A stretch of DNA of 64,000 bases from Zarea fungicola (taxonomy: Eukaryota > Ascomycota > Sordariomycetes > Hypocreales > Cordycipitaceae): positions 171,133-235,132 of the forward strand of contig FWCC01000046.1 of assembly GCA_900169235.1 (NCBI GenBank), written 5' to 3'. The position numbers and the translations under genes were made by a program. This document shows positions 12,100-23,340 of this stretch, piece after piece (position 1 is the stretch's first letter; every line of letters starts with the position of its first letter). Below the pieces are notes generated by a model. It did not search any database and was not told the DNA's origin. It saw only the letters and a program-made list of their open reading frames with translations.

Positions 12100-12216
12100 C
12101 CATAGCGCGGCTTGCGCTGTGCTAGCTCCCCATCGTCCGCTAGCTTCCCCTGGTGCTGGCCTGTAACATGCCGATTCGCCGTGACGCCACATCACATCAC
12201 ATCTCACCCAATCCAA

Positions 12217-12249
12217 CCCTGGCTAGGCCCTGGCTAGGCCCTGGCTAGG
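12217..12249. repeat. 11-bp tandem repeat, three perfect copies
   Basis: Three perfect copies of CCCTGGCTAGG, about 120 bp from the 9-bp repeat in the same divergent promoter region. Confidence 0.9.
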
Positions 12250-13023
12250 CTCTCATCATCCTCCTCATCCATTAAATACTCTCCGCAAAAGGCATGCAGA
12301 GAAGCTGCAAAGGCTCACGGGTTCAAAATCCTTCCCAATATAAAATCATAAAAAATCAGGCTATTGTCCATTCAAAGCACATCTTCTTCGCCCGTGTCCC
12401 TGCAGCCACAAAAATACCCCTCACTCCTCCTACTCCTGCTCCCGCTTCGCCCTGCCTTGTTTCCCTCCGGCCCGAGGTCACCGCTTGCTCGCTAAATATG
12501 TATCGGCCAAATAAAAGTCTTCCTGTGGATGTATCATTTATTTATCCTGTGTGTAAACTAATGCTCTAGCCGGAATTCCGCCAATAGAAACCCGTCATGT
12601 ATACGTAGGTCTCATCACAATCTGCAAGCCCCCATCACAGACAATCCAATGGACTAACGTCCACGACGCCCAACGCTTAGCCGAGTCAAGCGTAGTTCAT
12701 TACCTTGCCTTTATTGTATTGAAGAAAATAAGCATATCTTTTCCCTTTCTGTCCACGTCCGAGTCTGGGGTGAGCCTTTTTCTTTACCGGATTGGAGGTG
12801 GGCAGGGTTCTAGGCTAGACGCCGCCTTGTTAATCTAATGCCTCGCCCCGAGTCGTTACACCGCACCTCACTTGACATGTCTTTCTCGGCGTACAGCCCA
12901 TGGGGACTACTGAGAAGGATGAATGCATGTCTTGCGTGACCACGCTCTCTGTTTCCACTCACGTTATTGTTTCTTGCGCTGTTGTCCAAGCCTTTGGCGA
13001 TGATAGCCCTCGTGTAAGTCATC

Positions 13024-13031
13024 TATAAAAG
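13024..13031 (+). promoter_or_regulatory. TATA box of the small secreted-protein gene
   Basis: TATAAAAG lies 121 bp before the ATG at 13145, a usual spacing for a strongly expressed fungal gene with a short leader. It is judged by motif and position only. Confidence 0.55.
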
Positions 13032-13144
13032 CCTCTCGTCTCCCGCCACATTTCCTCAGTTCGCCCAGGCACCTTTCCAGCACAGTTCCTCTCCCCTATT
13101 AAAAATATATTTGTCCATATACCAGCCACTACATATACATAATC

Positions 13145-13636
13145 ATGAAGATTACATACCCTCTCGCGCTCTCTGCCATCCTTGGCACAGCCTTTGGCGC
13201 TGCCATCTTGCCGCGGGATGAGCCAATCGCCCCCAACAGCTGCTGCTTCCACCTCCAAGACACAAGAACCGGCAAGCTAGCCCAGCAAGACTACAACTCG
13301 GGCTTCCTCTATGTCAACGATCCCAGCCTGCCCGTAGGATGGTACTGCCTCTATAACGACCAGCCCATTCTCTGGGACCCCAACTACAATGCCTGCATCC
13401 TCACTTCGCCCAAAAACTCGTTTCAGTGTCTCGACGGCACTCCGGGCGGCGATACTTGGAATATTGTCCAGGGTCAGCCCAACACTATCCTGCTCCAAGA
13501 TTATAGTAGTGTCTGGTTCTCCATCTGCAGCGTCAATGGACGGCAACAAATCTACGGTCCCAACCTGCCCAGCAACTTGAACTGTCAATCAACGCAGCTT
13601 GTGGCGGTTGGTCGCAAGGGCCAGTGCAAGCTCTGA
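13145..13636 (+). CDS. small secreted cysteine-rich protein, function unknown
   Basis: Intronless, 163 aa. Residues 1-18 or 1-20 form a signal peptide (MKIT plus a hydrophobic core ending AFGAA), followed by a possible short pro-segment ILPRDE. The mature part has eight cysteines (33, 34, 68, 84, 95, 128, 147, 161), an even number consistent with four disulfides, and many aromatic residues (GWYC, DYSSVWFSIC). The CC pair at the start and C161 near the end (KGQCKL) frame the mature chain. I do not recognise the family. It is not a hydrophobin (wrong cysteine spacing), CFEM or LysM protein. Size, secretion and cysteine content resemble fungal effector candidates, but this is inference. A TATA box lies upstream. 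The next gene is convergent, with about 120 bp between the stops. Confidence 0.8.
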   Translation: MKITYPLALSAILGTAFGAAILPRDEPIAPNSCCFHLQDTRTGKLAQQDYNSGFLYVNDPSLPVGWYCLYNDQPILWDPNYNACILTSPKNSFQCLDGTPGGDTWNIVQGQPNTILLQDYSSVWFSICSVNGRQQIYGPNLPSNLNCQSTQLVAVGRKGQCKL

Positions 13637-13756
13637 AGCTTCATGGTATGAATATAAGTAGCATATAGTTTCCAATTTTTTTAGCATAACTTCATTTTTA
13701 CTTTTACTATTCAATTCATTTATTTTTACAATATAAAGTCGGCGTGGCCGTTGCGC

Positions 13757-15794
13757 TCACAACTTGGATGGTGCTGCTCCCACCTCGTCCGTGCCGTACA
13801 CAATAAGAGCGTCCCCGCGCAGCTCAGACTCTGTATCCCCTCTTTGGCGCTTCTCTACACTGCTATACTTCTTCTCAACGAACCGTTCAAAGATGGCTTG
13901 AGCTGCAACATCTCCATCAGTGGCCACGTCCACGTACAAAAGCAACGATACAAGCACGTCGCCCAGCGCCAAGACGACATCGCTCGCCTCGCCCATGAGA
14001 TCCGCCTGCGACGTGCTCAGAATCTTGTCCCGCAGCTGCTGCCACTCGGCGGCGGCATCCCAACCGCGCGGGGCCCGGAGACCGCTTTTCCCTTGAAAGA
14101 CGGCCGCCTTGCCAACGACATCATCCAGGGCAGCGATGCAGGCCCGGCCCGCCTGTGGGTGCTTCAGCGCCCGAATCGTGTCCGTACTGAGCACGTCCGT
14201 CGTGCCCTCCCAGATGGGGAGCACCGACGCGTCGCGGAAATGCCTCGAGATGTTGAGGTACTCCTGCTCCTCATTGTCCATGTACCCGACCCCGCCGAGC
14301 GCCTCCATGCAGGAGTAGATGAGCGTCACGCACGGCTTGCAGACGTACGCCTTTGTGACTTGGCTGAGCACGCGAATCAAAGGCAGCGCCAGCTCCGGCG
14401 CGGGCGTCAGGGCCCGGAGCGCAGGCGCCACATCGTCATAGTCGTTGGCAGGGTGCTCGGAGATGCCGAGAATGTACGAGGCGTAAAACGAGAGCATCAT
14501 GAGGCCGCGGTACTCGCCCGTCGTCTTGGCGAGGGTGCGCATGTGCAGGGGGCTGTGGACGAGACGCATGCGCCGGCGGCTGCCCGCGCCGACCTCGCGC
14601 ACGCGCGCATAGGCCTTGGCAATGGCCAGGCTGCGGCCGACGTAGGCCACGGCGCAGACAGACGACCACACGCGGGTTATGGTCAGGATGCTGCTAATCT
14701 CCTGGATGCCCTTGCCCTCGTCGCCCACGAGCCATCCGCGCATGTCCTCGAGGACGAGCTCCGCCGTGGGGAGCGACGTGGTGCCAAACTTGTGCTTCAG
14801 GCGCGAGATGCGCACGCCGTTGAGCTTCTCGCCGTTTGGGTCGTGGAGGCCCGTCGCAGTCGTGGCGTTGGGGTCGTGACGCCGCATCGGCGCCATGAAC
14901 GTGGACAGGCCGCCGGCAGCGGTGTGTGCGAGGAGGACCGTCATTTGCGAGTCCGTCGCCGACGAGAACCACTTGAATCCGTTGATGCTCCAGGGTCCCA
15001 GGGGCATGTCTCCTTGCTGCGAGGCAAGGCCGACGGCGGCAGCCTCGGATCGCACGGCCGTCGTTTCGGTCAAGGACACATCGCTTCCGCCAGTGCGCTC
15101 CGTCATCCATTGGCCAGACGTCCATGCTATGCTGGGATCACGCGATGTGAGTCGTCGGTAGGCGTCCTCGTACACCCGGCGCTGGTCGGGTGTTAGCTTG
15201 GCAGAGAGAGACGGCTCCGTGAGGTGTCGGCGCAAAAGGCACGCCGCACCGTCCTGCATCGCTGACGGGCATGTCACGACGGCAGAAGATGGGTTCCAGA
15301 GATGCATGCGTAGAAACTGCAGCGGTCGTGAGAACGGACCATACGGCGAGTCGTAGCCAGTGGCTACAATGCTGCGACGGGTTAGCATTCTGGTCTGCTT
15401 TCACGTGTCTTAGCACTCGTACCCCTTGGAGATGCCCATGTTCTGAAGTTGACGCCATCCTTCTCCGGTAACTAATTCTCCAGCCTGGTGTCCAAAGGAT
15501 GAACGCCCGGAGCCTCTGATATGTGGCACGTTGCGATATGCATCCGCTACCCAAGCAAGGACTTTGTCCGACAAGACTTGTTGTCCTAGCTCAGCGACCT
15601 CATCTTGTGTCTTTTCAATCACACTCTTTGGCAAAAATACTGAGATAAAAATCCGTTAGCCGATTTCAACAAAAATGCAACGGGCTAAGACACGCACGGC
15701 GGAAGCATCGCTTATGAGAATCATCGTCGTAGAATTGGTTTGGCAGCGTCGGTGGGGTCTGGAAGAAACCTTTATCGGCTCCAGATGACTCCAT
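13757..15794 (-). CDS. AidB-like acyl-CoA dehydrogenase with PTS1 (SKL)
   Basis: Three exons on the minus strand: 15794-15698, 15639-15423 and 15371-13757, giving 642 aa. Intron 1 (58 bp) uses GTGCGT...TCAG and intron 2 (51 bp) GTACGA...GCAG with branch GCTAAC. A second donor 6 bp downstream (GTGCTA) would add two residues, but the chosen junction GISKG-IVATGYD fits the family better. The exon-1 start ADKGFFQTPPTLPNQF is typical of fungal AidB-type acyl-CoA dehydrogenases. FAD and substrate-site blocks are present: WNPSSAVVTCPSAMQDGA, WMTERTGGSDVS, GFKWFSSATDSQM and ALGGVGYMD. The last residues are SKL, a canonical peroxisomal targeting signal. Family members oxidise acyl-CoA-like substrates, and bacterial AidB protects DNA from alkylation. 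Peroxisomal fatty-acid or branched acyl-CoA metabolism is inferred here. Confidence 0.9.
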
Positions 15795-16543
15795 GGATGT
15801 GAATGCTGATTTGAGCGCAGAGAATGGTGGATTTGAATGTAAATACTCCTGTGTTGGTTGTGCGTCTGCTCATATACTCCCTGGGCCAGTGAAGAAGATA
15901 ATATGATGATAATACCGAGACCTAAAACGGGGGCGGCCGTTTAGATATTAGTGCTTTCCGGTGCCTCGGTAGGTGGAGCTGGCTTGGCTTTCCCCAGAAC
16001 GCGGAACGACAGTCGCACATGCGCCAACGCCCGTAATAATGTGGCTTTCCGTAAGACGGGATGGAGAGTTGAAATACGGTGCTTTAAGAAATGAGCATCT
16101 CCTGGGGTGTTTGGTTTATGTGAATATAGCAGGTGACCTTCTTGATTAAGAAGTGGACTGGTCAACCAGTCACCACTTTTATACCAGCCAAGGGCTTTAA
16201 AAGTAAAGAAGTTATTGAGCACTCCCCTCAGCTTACAGACACAGTGACCTATGAAAAGTTGGATTTAATTATGGAACTGGGCATTCATTCTAAAAAGTAA
16301 TACGGAATTAGTTCCACAGTACAGGGAATAATATGAACCGTTTGGGTACATCGTCTCACGTGCAATGAGCAAAGGCCAGCGGGAAGAAGTCCCATTATAC
16401 GCTTTTAGGTTTAGCGGGCATCGTCGAACAGGCATTTGATGAGCCAATAGGGGAAGCTACTAAATTGGTTTTCAGTGGGTCACTAACGCAAAGGCTACAT
16501 AAACAATATTAAGGCTGCCCCTCTTCAACAATTTGATCATCTA
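15795..16543. other. intergenic region upstream of the tRNA pair
   Basis: Promoter side of the AidB-like gene and flank of the tRNA-His pair. The only structure seen is an interrupted palindrome at 16151-16178. Confidence 0.6.
16151..16178. repeat. interrupted palindrome
   Basis: AAGTGG-ACTGGT, then CA, then ACCAGT, then CA, then CCACTT. The two arms of 12 bp are complementary apart from one 2-nt bulge. Confidence 0.8.
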
Positions 16544-16634
16544 GCCACAGTCGTCTAGGGGTCAGGACACTAGTTTGTGGAGTTTACAACACCTCAAACC
16601 ACTGGAAACCGAGGTTCGAGTCCTCGCTGCGGCA
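16544..16634 (+). tRNA. tRNA-His (GTG), intron-containing, copy 1
   Basis: Decodes His CAC/CAU. The cloverleaf can be folded by hand: acceptor GCCACAG/CTGCGGC with one A-C mismatch at pair 4:69; D arm GTC...GAC; anticodon stem CTAGT/ACTGG; loop TTGTGG plus C38 with anticodon GTG at 16577-16579; T arm CGAGG-TTCGAGT-CCTCG; discriminator A. A 19-nt intron (16581-16599) follows position 37, the canonical place. The A box and B box (GGTTCGAGTCC) are intact and a short T run follows. G-1 is not counted here because eukaryotes add it after transcription. Confidence 0.9.
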
Positions 16635-16696
16635 CTGTCTTTTCAGCGCTATGATCGTTTTCAGCACCTTTAAAAGGTGTATCGTGCATTTCTTTG

Positions 16697-16789
16697 GCCA
16701 CAGTCGTCTAGGGGTCAGGACACTAGTTTGTGGAGGAGTTTCATTCTCGCAAACCACTGGAAACCGAGGTTCGAGTCCTCGCTGCGGCA
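16697..16789 (+). tRNA. tRNA-His (GTG), intron-containing, copy 2
   Basis: The exons are identical to those of copy 1, 62 bp upstream, including the A-C mismatch in the acceptor stem. The anticodon GTG is at 16730-16732. The intron (16734-16754, 21 nt) differs from that of copy 1 except for its ends. A T5 tract follows at about 16792 as a Pol III terminator. Confidence 0.9.
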
Positions 16790-17210
16790 TTCTTTTTGGA
16801 GTTGGTGTGAATTTGGTGATTCATTTTTTATTTATTTTTCCTAAAGTATTCCCCCGGCAATTGGTATGTAGCAGCCTAGTCTAGTTTGGTGATAATTTGT
16901 CTTGCTGGATCAAGGAATAGTATGACGCGCAAGTGGTTTACCTGTCCACGTAATGCAAAGTGGCTCTTCCGCTTAAAACAGCTCGTTCAGCCCACAAGGC
17001 TGCCCGCCAAAAACGCCAGGCCTGCCAATCTACAAATCCCATCGGTGCGGTAGTTTTCAGTAAGGCTTCTGCGGTGTGTTTTTGGGGTGGCAGCCTAAAA
17101 ATAAAAGAGGGCTCGCTAGGTGTCTGTTCGTCTCTTTTTCACTTGTAATATATAATTCCCTTTTAAAAATTCTTTTCCTTGTCTATTAGGCATACCAATT
17201 GTTTGCAGAC
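16790..17210. other. intergenic region before the ankyrin gene
   Basis: Contains the Pol III terminator of the second tRNA and the promoter and leader of the ankyrin-repeat gene. Nothing else was recognised. Confidence 0.6.
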
Positions 17211-19458
17211 ATGGACGGATTCTCAGTCGCCTCACTTACAGCCAGTACAACATCCATCTCACAGAGAGCGCTCTCGGGCGCCAGCGAGATCCGCCGTCTC
17301 GCTACCGCGGGAGAAGAGCATCAGCAGCCGCCTCTGGGTGATCTCGTGACCCTCGCCGATTTGCTCGAAAAGGCCAGCCGTGATGTCGAACAGCTCGGTA
17401 CGGCGCTGGGTGCCGCGTCGGCCGTAGCGGCGCGTCTACATGCAAAGTTGAAAGAAACGCTGACCGCCAGCGAGACGAGCATCGCGGGGCTGGGCAAGCA
17501 GCTCATGCGACTGGATGCAGACAACCTGGCGCGAGTCTACGTGAGCTACATCCAGAGGCAGCAGCGAGTCGTGCTGGCGTACAGCGACTTGTTTCAGTAT
17601 TATGCACAAATCGTGGCACTGTATGTGATGGTCTTTCGTACTATTTCTTTTCTATCTAGATCTATATCTACATTCACATTGTACGAGAGTGTTCTTGTTT
17701 ACTGACGTCACTCCGTCTTTGGGCACCTTTTACAGACCGAATAGAGAACATCAAGAGCAACGATTGGAAACTACAGACTGGCAACATCTTGCCGACGTTG
17801 CCGCTCAGGCAGTGCAAGACGCGACACAATCACCGAATACAATCATCAGCGTTAGGTCGGATGTCACGAACACGGCAGAGGGCTCATCGCTGCCCGGCTA
17901 CACGCGCACAGGGAGCTCGGCCACCCGCCAGCAAGGCGGGGAAAACTACGTCGACGACGAGGAGAAAGGCGGCTTCGGCTCGTTTGTCTCCTCACTCAAG
18001 GCCATGATGTCCTCGGTACTACCCAAGCCCGACCCTCTCGTCTGTGCCCTCTGCGAGGCCGCCGCGCGCGGCGACACCCGTCTGGTCCAAGGGCTCATCG
18101 ACCAGGGCGCCAACATTGACGGCAAGAACGAAAACAGGGACACGCCTATGCACGTGGCCATCCAGGCCAACCAGATCGAGGTGGCCTCGCTCCTCATGGA
18201 CGCAGGCGTGGACCTGGAGGCCGCCAACAGCTCCTCCAAGCTGCCGCCGCTCTTCCAGGCCGCGGCCGCGGGCCAGATCGGCATGGCCAAGATGTTCCTC
18301 GAGCACGGCTGCGACCCCAACCAGAAGCTAACGTACGGCACCACGCCGTACTTTTACGAGGTGGTGGAGCGGGGCACCGTGGACGGCGTGCGGCTCCTCC
18401 TCGAGCACGGCGCCGACGTCGAGGAGACCAACGCCACGCACTCCCGCCCGCTGGCGGCCGCGGTGAAACGCGGCAGCGTGCCCATGGTGGAGCTGCTCCT
18501 CTCGCACAACGCCAAAGTCAACGGGTCCGTCGACTACGGCAGCGGCACGATCCTCGGCCTGGCGACGGCGACCAAGGACGTGGAGCTCGTGCGCCTGCTG
18601 CTGGACGCGGGCGCCGACGCCGACGCCAAGACGAGCTCGGGCGCGTACGTCCTCGTCGAGGCCGTCGTCGACCGCCAGCTGGAGCTCGCGCACCTCCTCC
18701 TCCGCCACGGGGCGCGCGGCGACCGCAAGACGCTGGCGGGCCAGCCGCTCCTCATCGCCGTCATCCGCGACAAGCAGATGGCGCCGGCGGACAAGACGGA
18801 CCTGGTGCGGCGGCTGCTGCAGCGCGGCGCAAAGGCCACGGCCAAGGACAACGGGCTGCCGGCGCTGCGGTACGCGCTGGAGCCGCCGCCGTCGCTGCCG
18901 CCCGGCAGCGGCGGCGGCGGCGGCGGTGGTGGTGGTGGTCTGCCGGACGTGGTGGCGCTTCTGCTGCAGCACGGCGCCGAGGCGAACAAGTGCGTCATGA
19001 ACAGCGCGACAGGGGAGTCGGCGCTGCTCTACACGATCCGGACGGGCAAGACGGTCGAGATGGGCCTCTTGCTCAAGCACGGGGCCAACGTGAATGACGC
19101 CGGCGGCGGCAGCGGCAGCGGTGAGAAGAGCGGTGCCGCTGCCGTGCCACCGCTGGTGCAGGCCGTCGTGCGACGCGACGCTGACATGATTCGGGTGCTG
19201 CGGAGCTACGGCGCCCGGCTGGATGACACGATGCTCGAGTTTGCCAAGGCAATGGTGCAGCAGCCAGAGATTTACGAGACAGTCACGGCGGATTTGGGGC
19301 CGGTGGGGCGGCCGCTACGAGGAGGGCGAGGTGGTGGTGCTGGTGGGAGGTTTGAGGTTTCCATAAGCATGGGCAGCAATCAGTCATTGCCTGCGGCGAG
19401 GAGGGCATCAAGTCCACCGCCAGCATATGAAACAGTGACGACGCCGACTGGGAAATGA
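17211..19458 (+). CDS. ankyrin-repeat protein with N-terminal helical domain
   Basis: Two exons, 17211-17620 and 17736-19458, giving 710 aa; the 115-bp intron (GTATGT...ACAG) is phase 2. Residues about 1-140 are alpha-helical and free of repeats (SDLFQYYAQIVAL near the junction). They are followed by an acidic linker and, from about residue 240, a series of ankyrin repeats: DTPMHVAIQANQIEVASLLM, LLEHGADVEETN, LLLDAGADADAK, LLKHGANVND and others. A pure glycine run (about 10 Gly, GGC/GGT codons at 18907-18940) and a second Gly/Ser stretch near 19105 interrupt the repeats. Ankyrin arrays mediate protein binding, and no catalytic domain is seen. The N-terminal part recalls helical fungal N-terminal domains paired with ankyrin repeats, but I cannot assign it to a named family. 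Its cellular role is unknown. Confidence 0.85.
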
Positions 19459-22400
19459 AAGTAGGGGTGTTGCTGCAGCATGTATGATTATATACCTTTT
19501 CTTATCGATTCTATCATGGATGGCATAGCGAATTGTATTTTATGTTTTATTTTCCAAAAGAAAAACAATTAATAATAGGAAAAATCTTGATCAAGAATGC
19601 TGCCTTACTAACACTACCCTATATTTTACAACGAGCTTGTTTTGAACCTGTAGCGCCTCCGTATCAACCTTGTGATATAGATTTATATAAAAACATTTAT
19701 TCTAGAATCATTGTGTGTGTGTGCATGTTTGTAAAGTCGATATTTTAGATACATTGCTTTCAATATGCAGTTGAAGTTACATGTTTTTCACAAAGCGGAA
19801 GTCACTTTGTGAGCCACTCACAGGCGGATCGTAGACTCAGCACTACTGCAGGCAGAAAAAGGACAACAAAAACCAAACTACTTCATCACCACCAAACAAA
19901 GTAGAAATGGAACAGAAACACAGTGTTTCGGTGTATATTTACAGAAAGCACATTGATTGCTTGCATCGTTATGGGTGCTAAGAGGCGACCGAACGCCAAA
20001 CTGGGCTGCGTGTCCTCGGGTAGAGAAAGTCGGGTATAGGTGCATGCATTTGGGAATAAAGTGTCTCGGAGCTGCATCGCGAGGGTAGTGACTACGAATT
20101 GCATGCTTCTGCTCTCGTGTTGCTTTGTTGGGCAGCCATTTGTGAAATTTGTGGCGCTTAGGGAGGAGACAAGGGCTTTTTTCCACAATATGTACAATAT
20201 GTGTGAATTTACAGTTACTGGGGCACGACGGTTGCGAAGCGGGTCACGATGCTTGTCGGGGCTCTCAGACGGATAGAGTGACATGCCGATCGCGAGGTGC
20301 GTGCCCAGTTGAAATGTGCAATTGAATCAATCAGAAATGCCATGATCCAACAAACGACTGCCGGCATGCTGCCAGCGCATGGGTGCAGAATTGACTGGCG
20401 GACAGGCAACTAAGTGTTCACATTTGTGCCGCGCAACAAACATGGGGGAGGAAAGCCCATTTCTTATCTGAACAGGACAGGTCGTTTTTCTCGCCTGTAT
20501 TACGCACATACGAATGGGCGCTTTTGCTTAGGTGACGCCAGGCTGCTCGTTTGCATCAGGCAAGGCTGCTGCGTCGTGTACGCTGGCGCCTACGGTGGGG
20601 GTGGTGACTGGTCGTTGAGGGTCCCTTGCCCATTTTGGTGCAGGGGATCGGCAAAGTTGATGGACAACGACAGGGCGTTATCTGGCTATTTTATCCATGT
20701 CGGGAAACCACGATGCATGCTCACAACCGGCCGGTACAGATGAGTTGTCGGGACTTGAGGAAACTCTCCAACTATCACAAGCCACCCGGTGCCCTTCTTG
20801 GGGACAGCCATGTTCGGGGAACAGCGGAGATCGTAAAAACGGCACACTGACCACCCAGAGGGCCACAGTTTTGACAAGTCGATACCGGGGGGAGCTTTTC
20901 CGTATAATGACAAAGATGGAGTGCTATATATCGGAAATCGGAGACGTAAGCTGGTAATCTGTCATGCTCGGATGATGGACGCATTCCGTTATCGTTGTTT
21001 GATTTAAGCAGCGTTCAGTTCACCGAAAATGATGACCGCCACTTGCCATTTTATGTGTAAGCAAATACAGACGGCATGCCAAAAAGCAAGGATGCCGCCA
21101 AAAGTGATAACTGCCAGCGTTGGCGGAAAGGACGGGATTGTTGCCGTTGGCACACCACCCCATTCACCAATCCCCTCAAACTCCGTACTGCACTTGACCG
21201 GTTCTGGCGCTGGGGCTAGTGGAATCGAAGTAATCGTGCAGCAGCGCGTCGGTGCTGGTTCTGGTGGTGTGGTGTTCCCTGTTTGCCGTCGTCTGAGTGG
21301 GTGATAGCCAACGTCGTAGCATTCGTGGGGAATCGGTTGCATGTGGAAGGCATTTCAGTGGCCAGACCCAGCGGGATGACAGCTGTGGCAGTGAGCAGAA
21401 ATGATGTTCGCTGTCGTTCTTGATCAGGCGCCCAGAAAGAGGATCCAGGCTGGTCCACCCGGTATGGTCCTCGTTTGTTCTCGTTGCGCCGTTCCAGTGC
21501 TCGAGGAGGGATTGGTCGTGTTGATTCCAGGTGCTTCTGCCAGGCACGAGGTACTTGCACAAGTACCAGTACAAAGGCAAATCGGCAAACAGCCTAAAAT
21601 AGTGCAAACGGCAGGCACTTTGTTCTGTAGGCTCTGCAGCGACTTCATCTACATGCATGCAAACAAGCCTCAGCAGCTATCCGTTAGCTCTTTATTATCC
21701 AATGCCGAAACTTGCCTTTACGACCAACTAACCTAGTTACTCCGGAGTCAAGCTGTGCATGCAAGTAGACTGCGGTGCTGTTACTGCTAGTTGACTGATC
21801 AATTGCACAATGCGGCGGTGGACAGCAGCCGCATCCGCTGTAGAGTAACACCAACACAACGTGCGCTAAACTGACTTGGGGTGTCTGGCCTGGGGTTTTG
21901 ACTCATTCACGCCCCCTTGTGCCTGCGCCCAGCATGCGCCCGGCCTGCACGCCCTCCGACGAAGTGGCCTGTAAAGTGTATCACCCAGCCGTTCCTTTGG
22001 GCTGGCAGTGCCTCATCAAGGGTGTAGGCGGCGGTCGCCAGAGGGGAGGCCCGGGACCCCCCCAGTGGATGGCCAAAGGGCCTCAGCTGGACACCTGGCA
22101 GAAGGGTGTGTGGTGTGGGTAAAACACTCGCCATCGGCGCTACCGCTTGCTCCAGCTCGTTATCCTTGTGTGTGTGCAGAGTTGACTCGTTCATCTGGCC
22201 CATTCACCCAAAGTCTAGTACCTTCCGTAACGCAATTTGGTACAGGGACAATCTGGCTGTGTTACTGTTACTGGTCAGTTGCTGGCCCTTGGCCCTGTCG
22301 GCAACCAAGACGAGGTACCTCGACAAACCGGGCCCAACTACGAACCTAGTAGTAGTCATACCCAAACCTGGGCCTTGCTAGGCCGTTGATTACGGAGACG

Positions 22401-22800
22401 TACCTACGGAGTCACTAACGCTCTACCTTGTAAGTCTGCCTACCTATTACCAAGTCATCCGCCACTGTCTCGCCTCCTCCTCTTTCTTCTCTTCTCCTTG
22501 ATTTCAAACCCAACCACTTCCTTCTCTCCTCTACATACTAGTTTTTGTTGCGTCTTTCTATCCTCGACAGGCTACTCTTCCCTTGCATCTTGCATCTTGC
22601 TCAACAAGTCGTTACATTGTCAAGCTTATTGCAGTTGCAGACACTTACACCTGCCAACCAACTCATTGGCAAGCCTGCACACGACCAGCCTCGCTGACCG
22701 ATACTCGGAACCACTTCGCCGTCAATCCACCACCCGAAAATCCACGTCCGAACAATCGGGTTCCTCACAAACCGACAAACAACAGAATACCAAATACAAC
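19459..22800. other. intergenic, no gene recognised
   Basis: This 3.3 kb stretch holds the 3' end of the ankyrin gene, AT-rich sequence to about 19800, then mixed-composition DNA. From about 22440 there is a pyrimidine-rich leader of the AN1 gene. Open frames of up to about 160 codons on both strands show no family signature or codon pattern. Confidence 0.55.
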
Positions 22801-23340
22801 ATGGCTCCTAAAAAGATCCGCTGCAGTGCCAAGGAGTGCCGAGAAGCCGCACAGCGCATTGTCGGTGACTGTGGCTTCTGCAATGGCCATTTCTGCGGCA
22901 AGCACCGCTTATTAGAAGATCACAAGTGCAGTGGCCTCGAAGATGTAAGTTGTGACGCATTACGTCTTGTTTCCCCCGTTTTGCAATCCATCTGCCTGCA
23001 TTCAAGCTGGTTTGGTCCCCTGGAAACCCGCAAGCAACCTAGATTGGGACCGCCACCGCTGTGCCGCTAGCTTCCAGTTCCCCCGGCGCCCACTTGTTGG
23101 GCCCGACTACGATACCCCCGGCGGTGCCGCAATAGGCCGACGGCCATTGCTGGCTACGTCACAGCCTCGCGTGCCTTGTATTGGATGATGCAAAATTACG
23201 GAGCAATTGCTGCAATCTCTAGAACACCATGTGCTGACTCCCTTTTTCTTTCTTTCTTAATATAGTGCAAAAAGCAGTCTCATGAACGCAATGCGGCTCA
23301 GCTCGAGTCGGAACGAACCCAAGTCATTCGTGGCGTTTAA
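22801..23340 (+). CDS. small AN1-type zinc-finger protein
   Basis: Two exons, 22801-22944 and 23266-23340, giving 72 aa. The phase-0 intron (GTAAGT...TATAG) is 321 bp, longer than the 219-nt coding sequence. Residues 8-43 form one complete AN1 finger with ligands C8, C13, C24, C27, C32, H35, H41 and C43 (spacing C-x4-C-x10-C-x2-C-x4-C-x2-H-x5-H-x-C). The protein is nearly only this finger plus a charged tail (KKQSHERNAAQLESERTQVI). AN1 proteins act in stress responses and ubiquitin/proteasome-linked proteostasis, and some small fungal members are stress-induced. The start is clear: ACAACATGGCT, and the family normally begins MAPKK or similar. Confidence 0.88.

Larger units (their letters stand above)
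11307..13144. other. divergent intergenic / bidirectional promoter region
   Basis: This 1.84 kb region separates the adenosine deaminase gene (-) from the secreted-protein gene (+). It contains two short tandem repeats (12073-12099 and 12217-12249) and a TATA box at 13024. No coding region is supported. Confidence 0.6.

Noticed and set aside
12300..12340. B-box-like CGGGTTCAAAATCC
   Set aside because: No A box or cloverleaf partner upstream.
13751..15196. 481-codon plus-strand open frame opposite the acyl-CoA dehydrogenase gene
   Set aside because: Arg/His/Ala-rich shadow of a GC-rich gene; the minus-strand frame has full family similarity and proper splicing.
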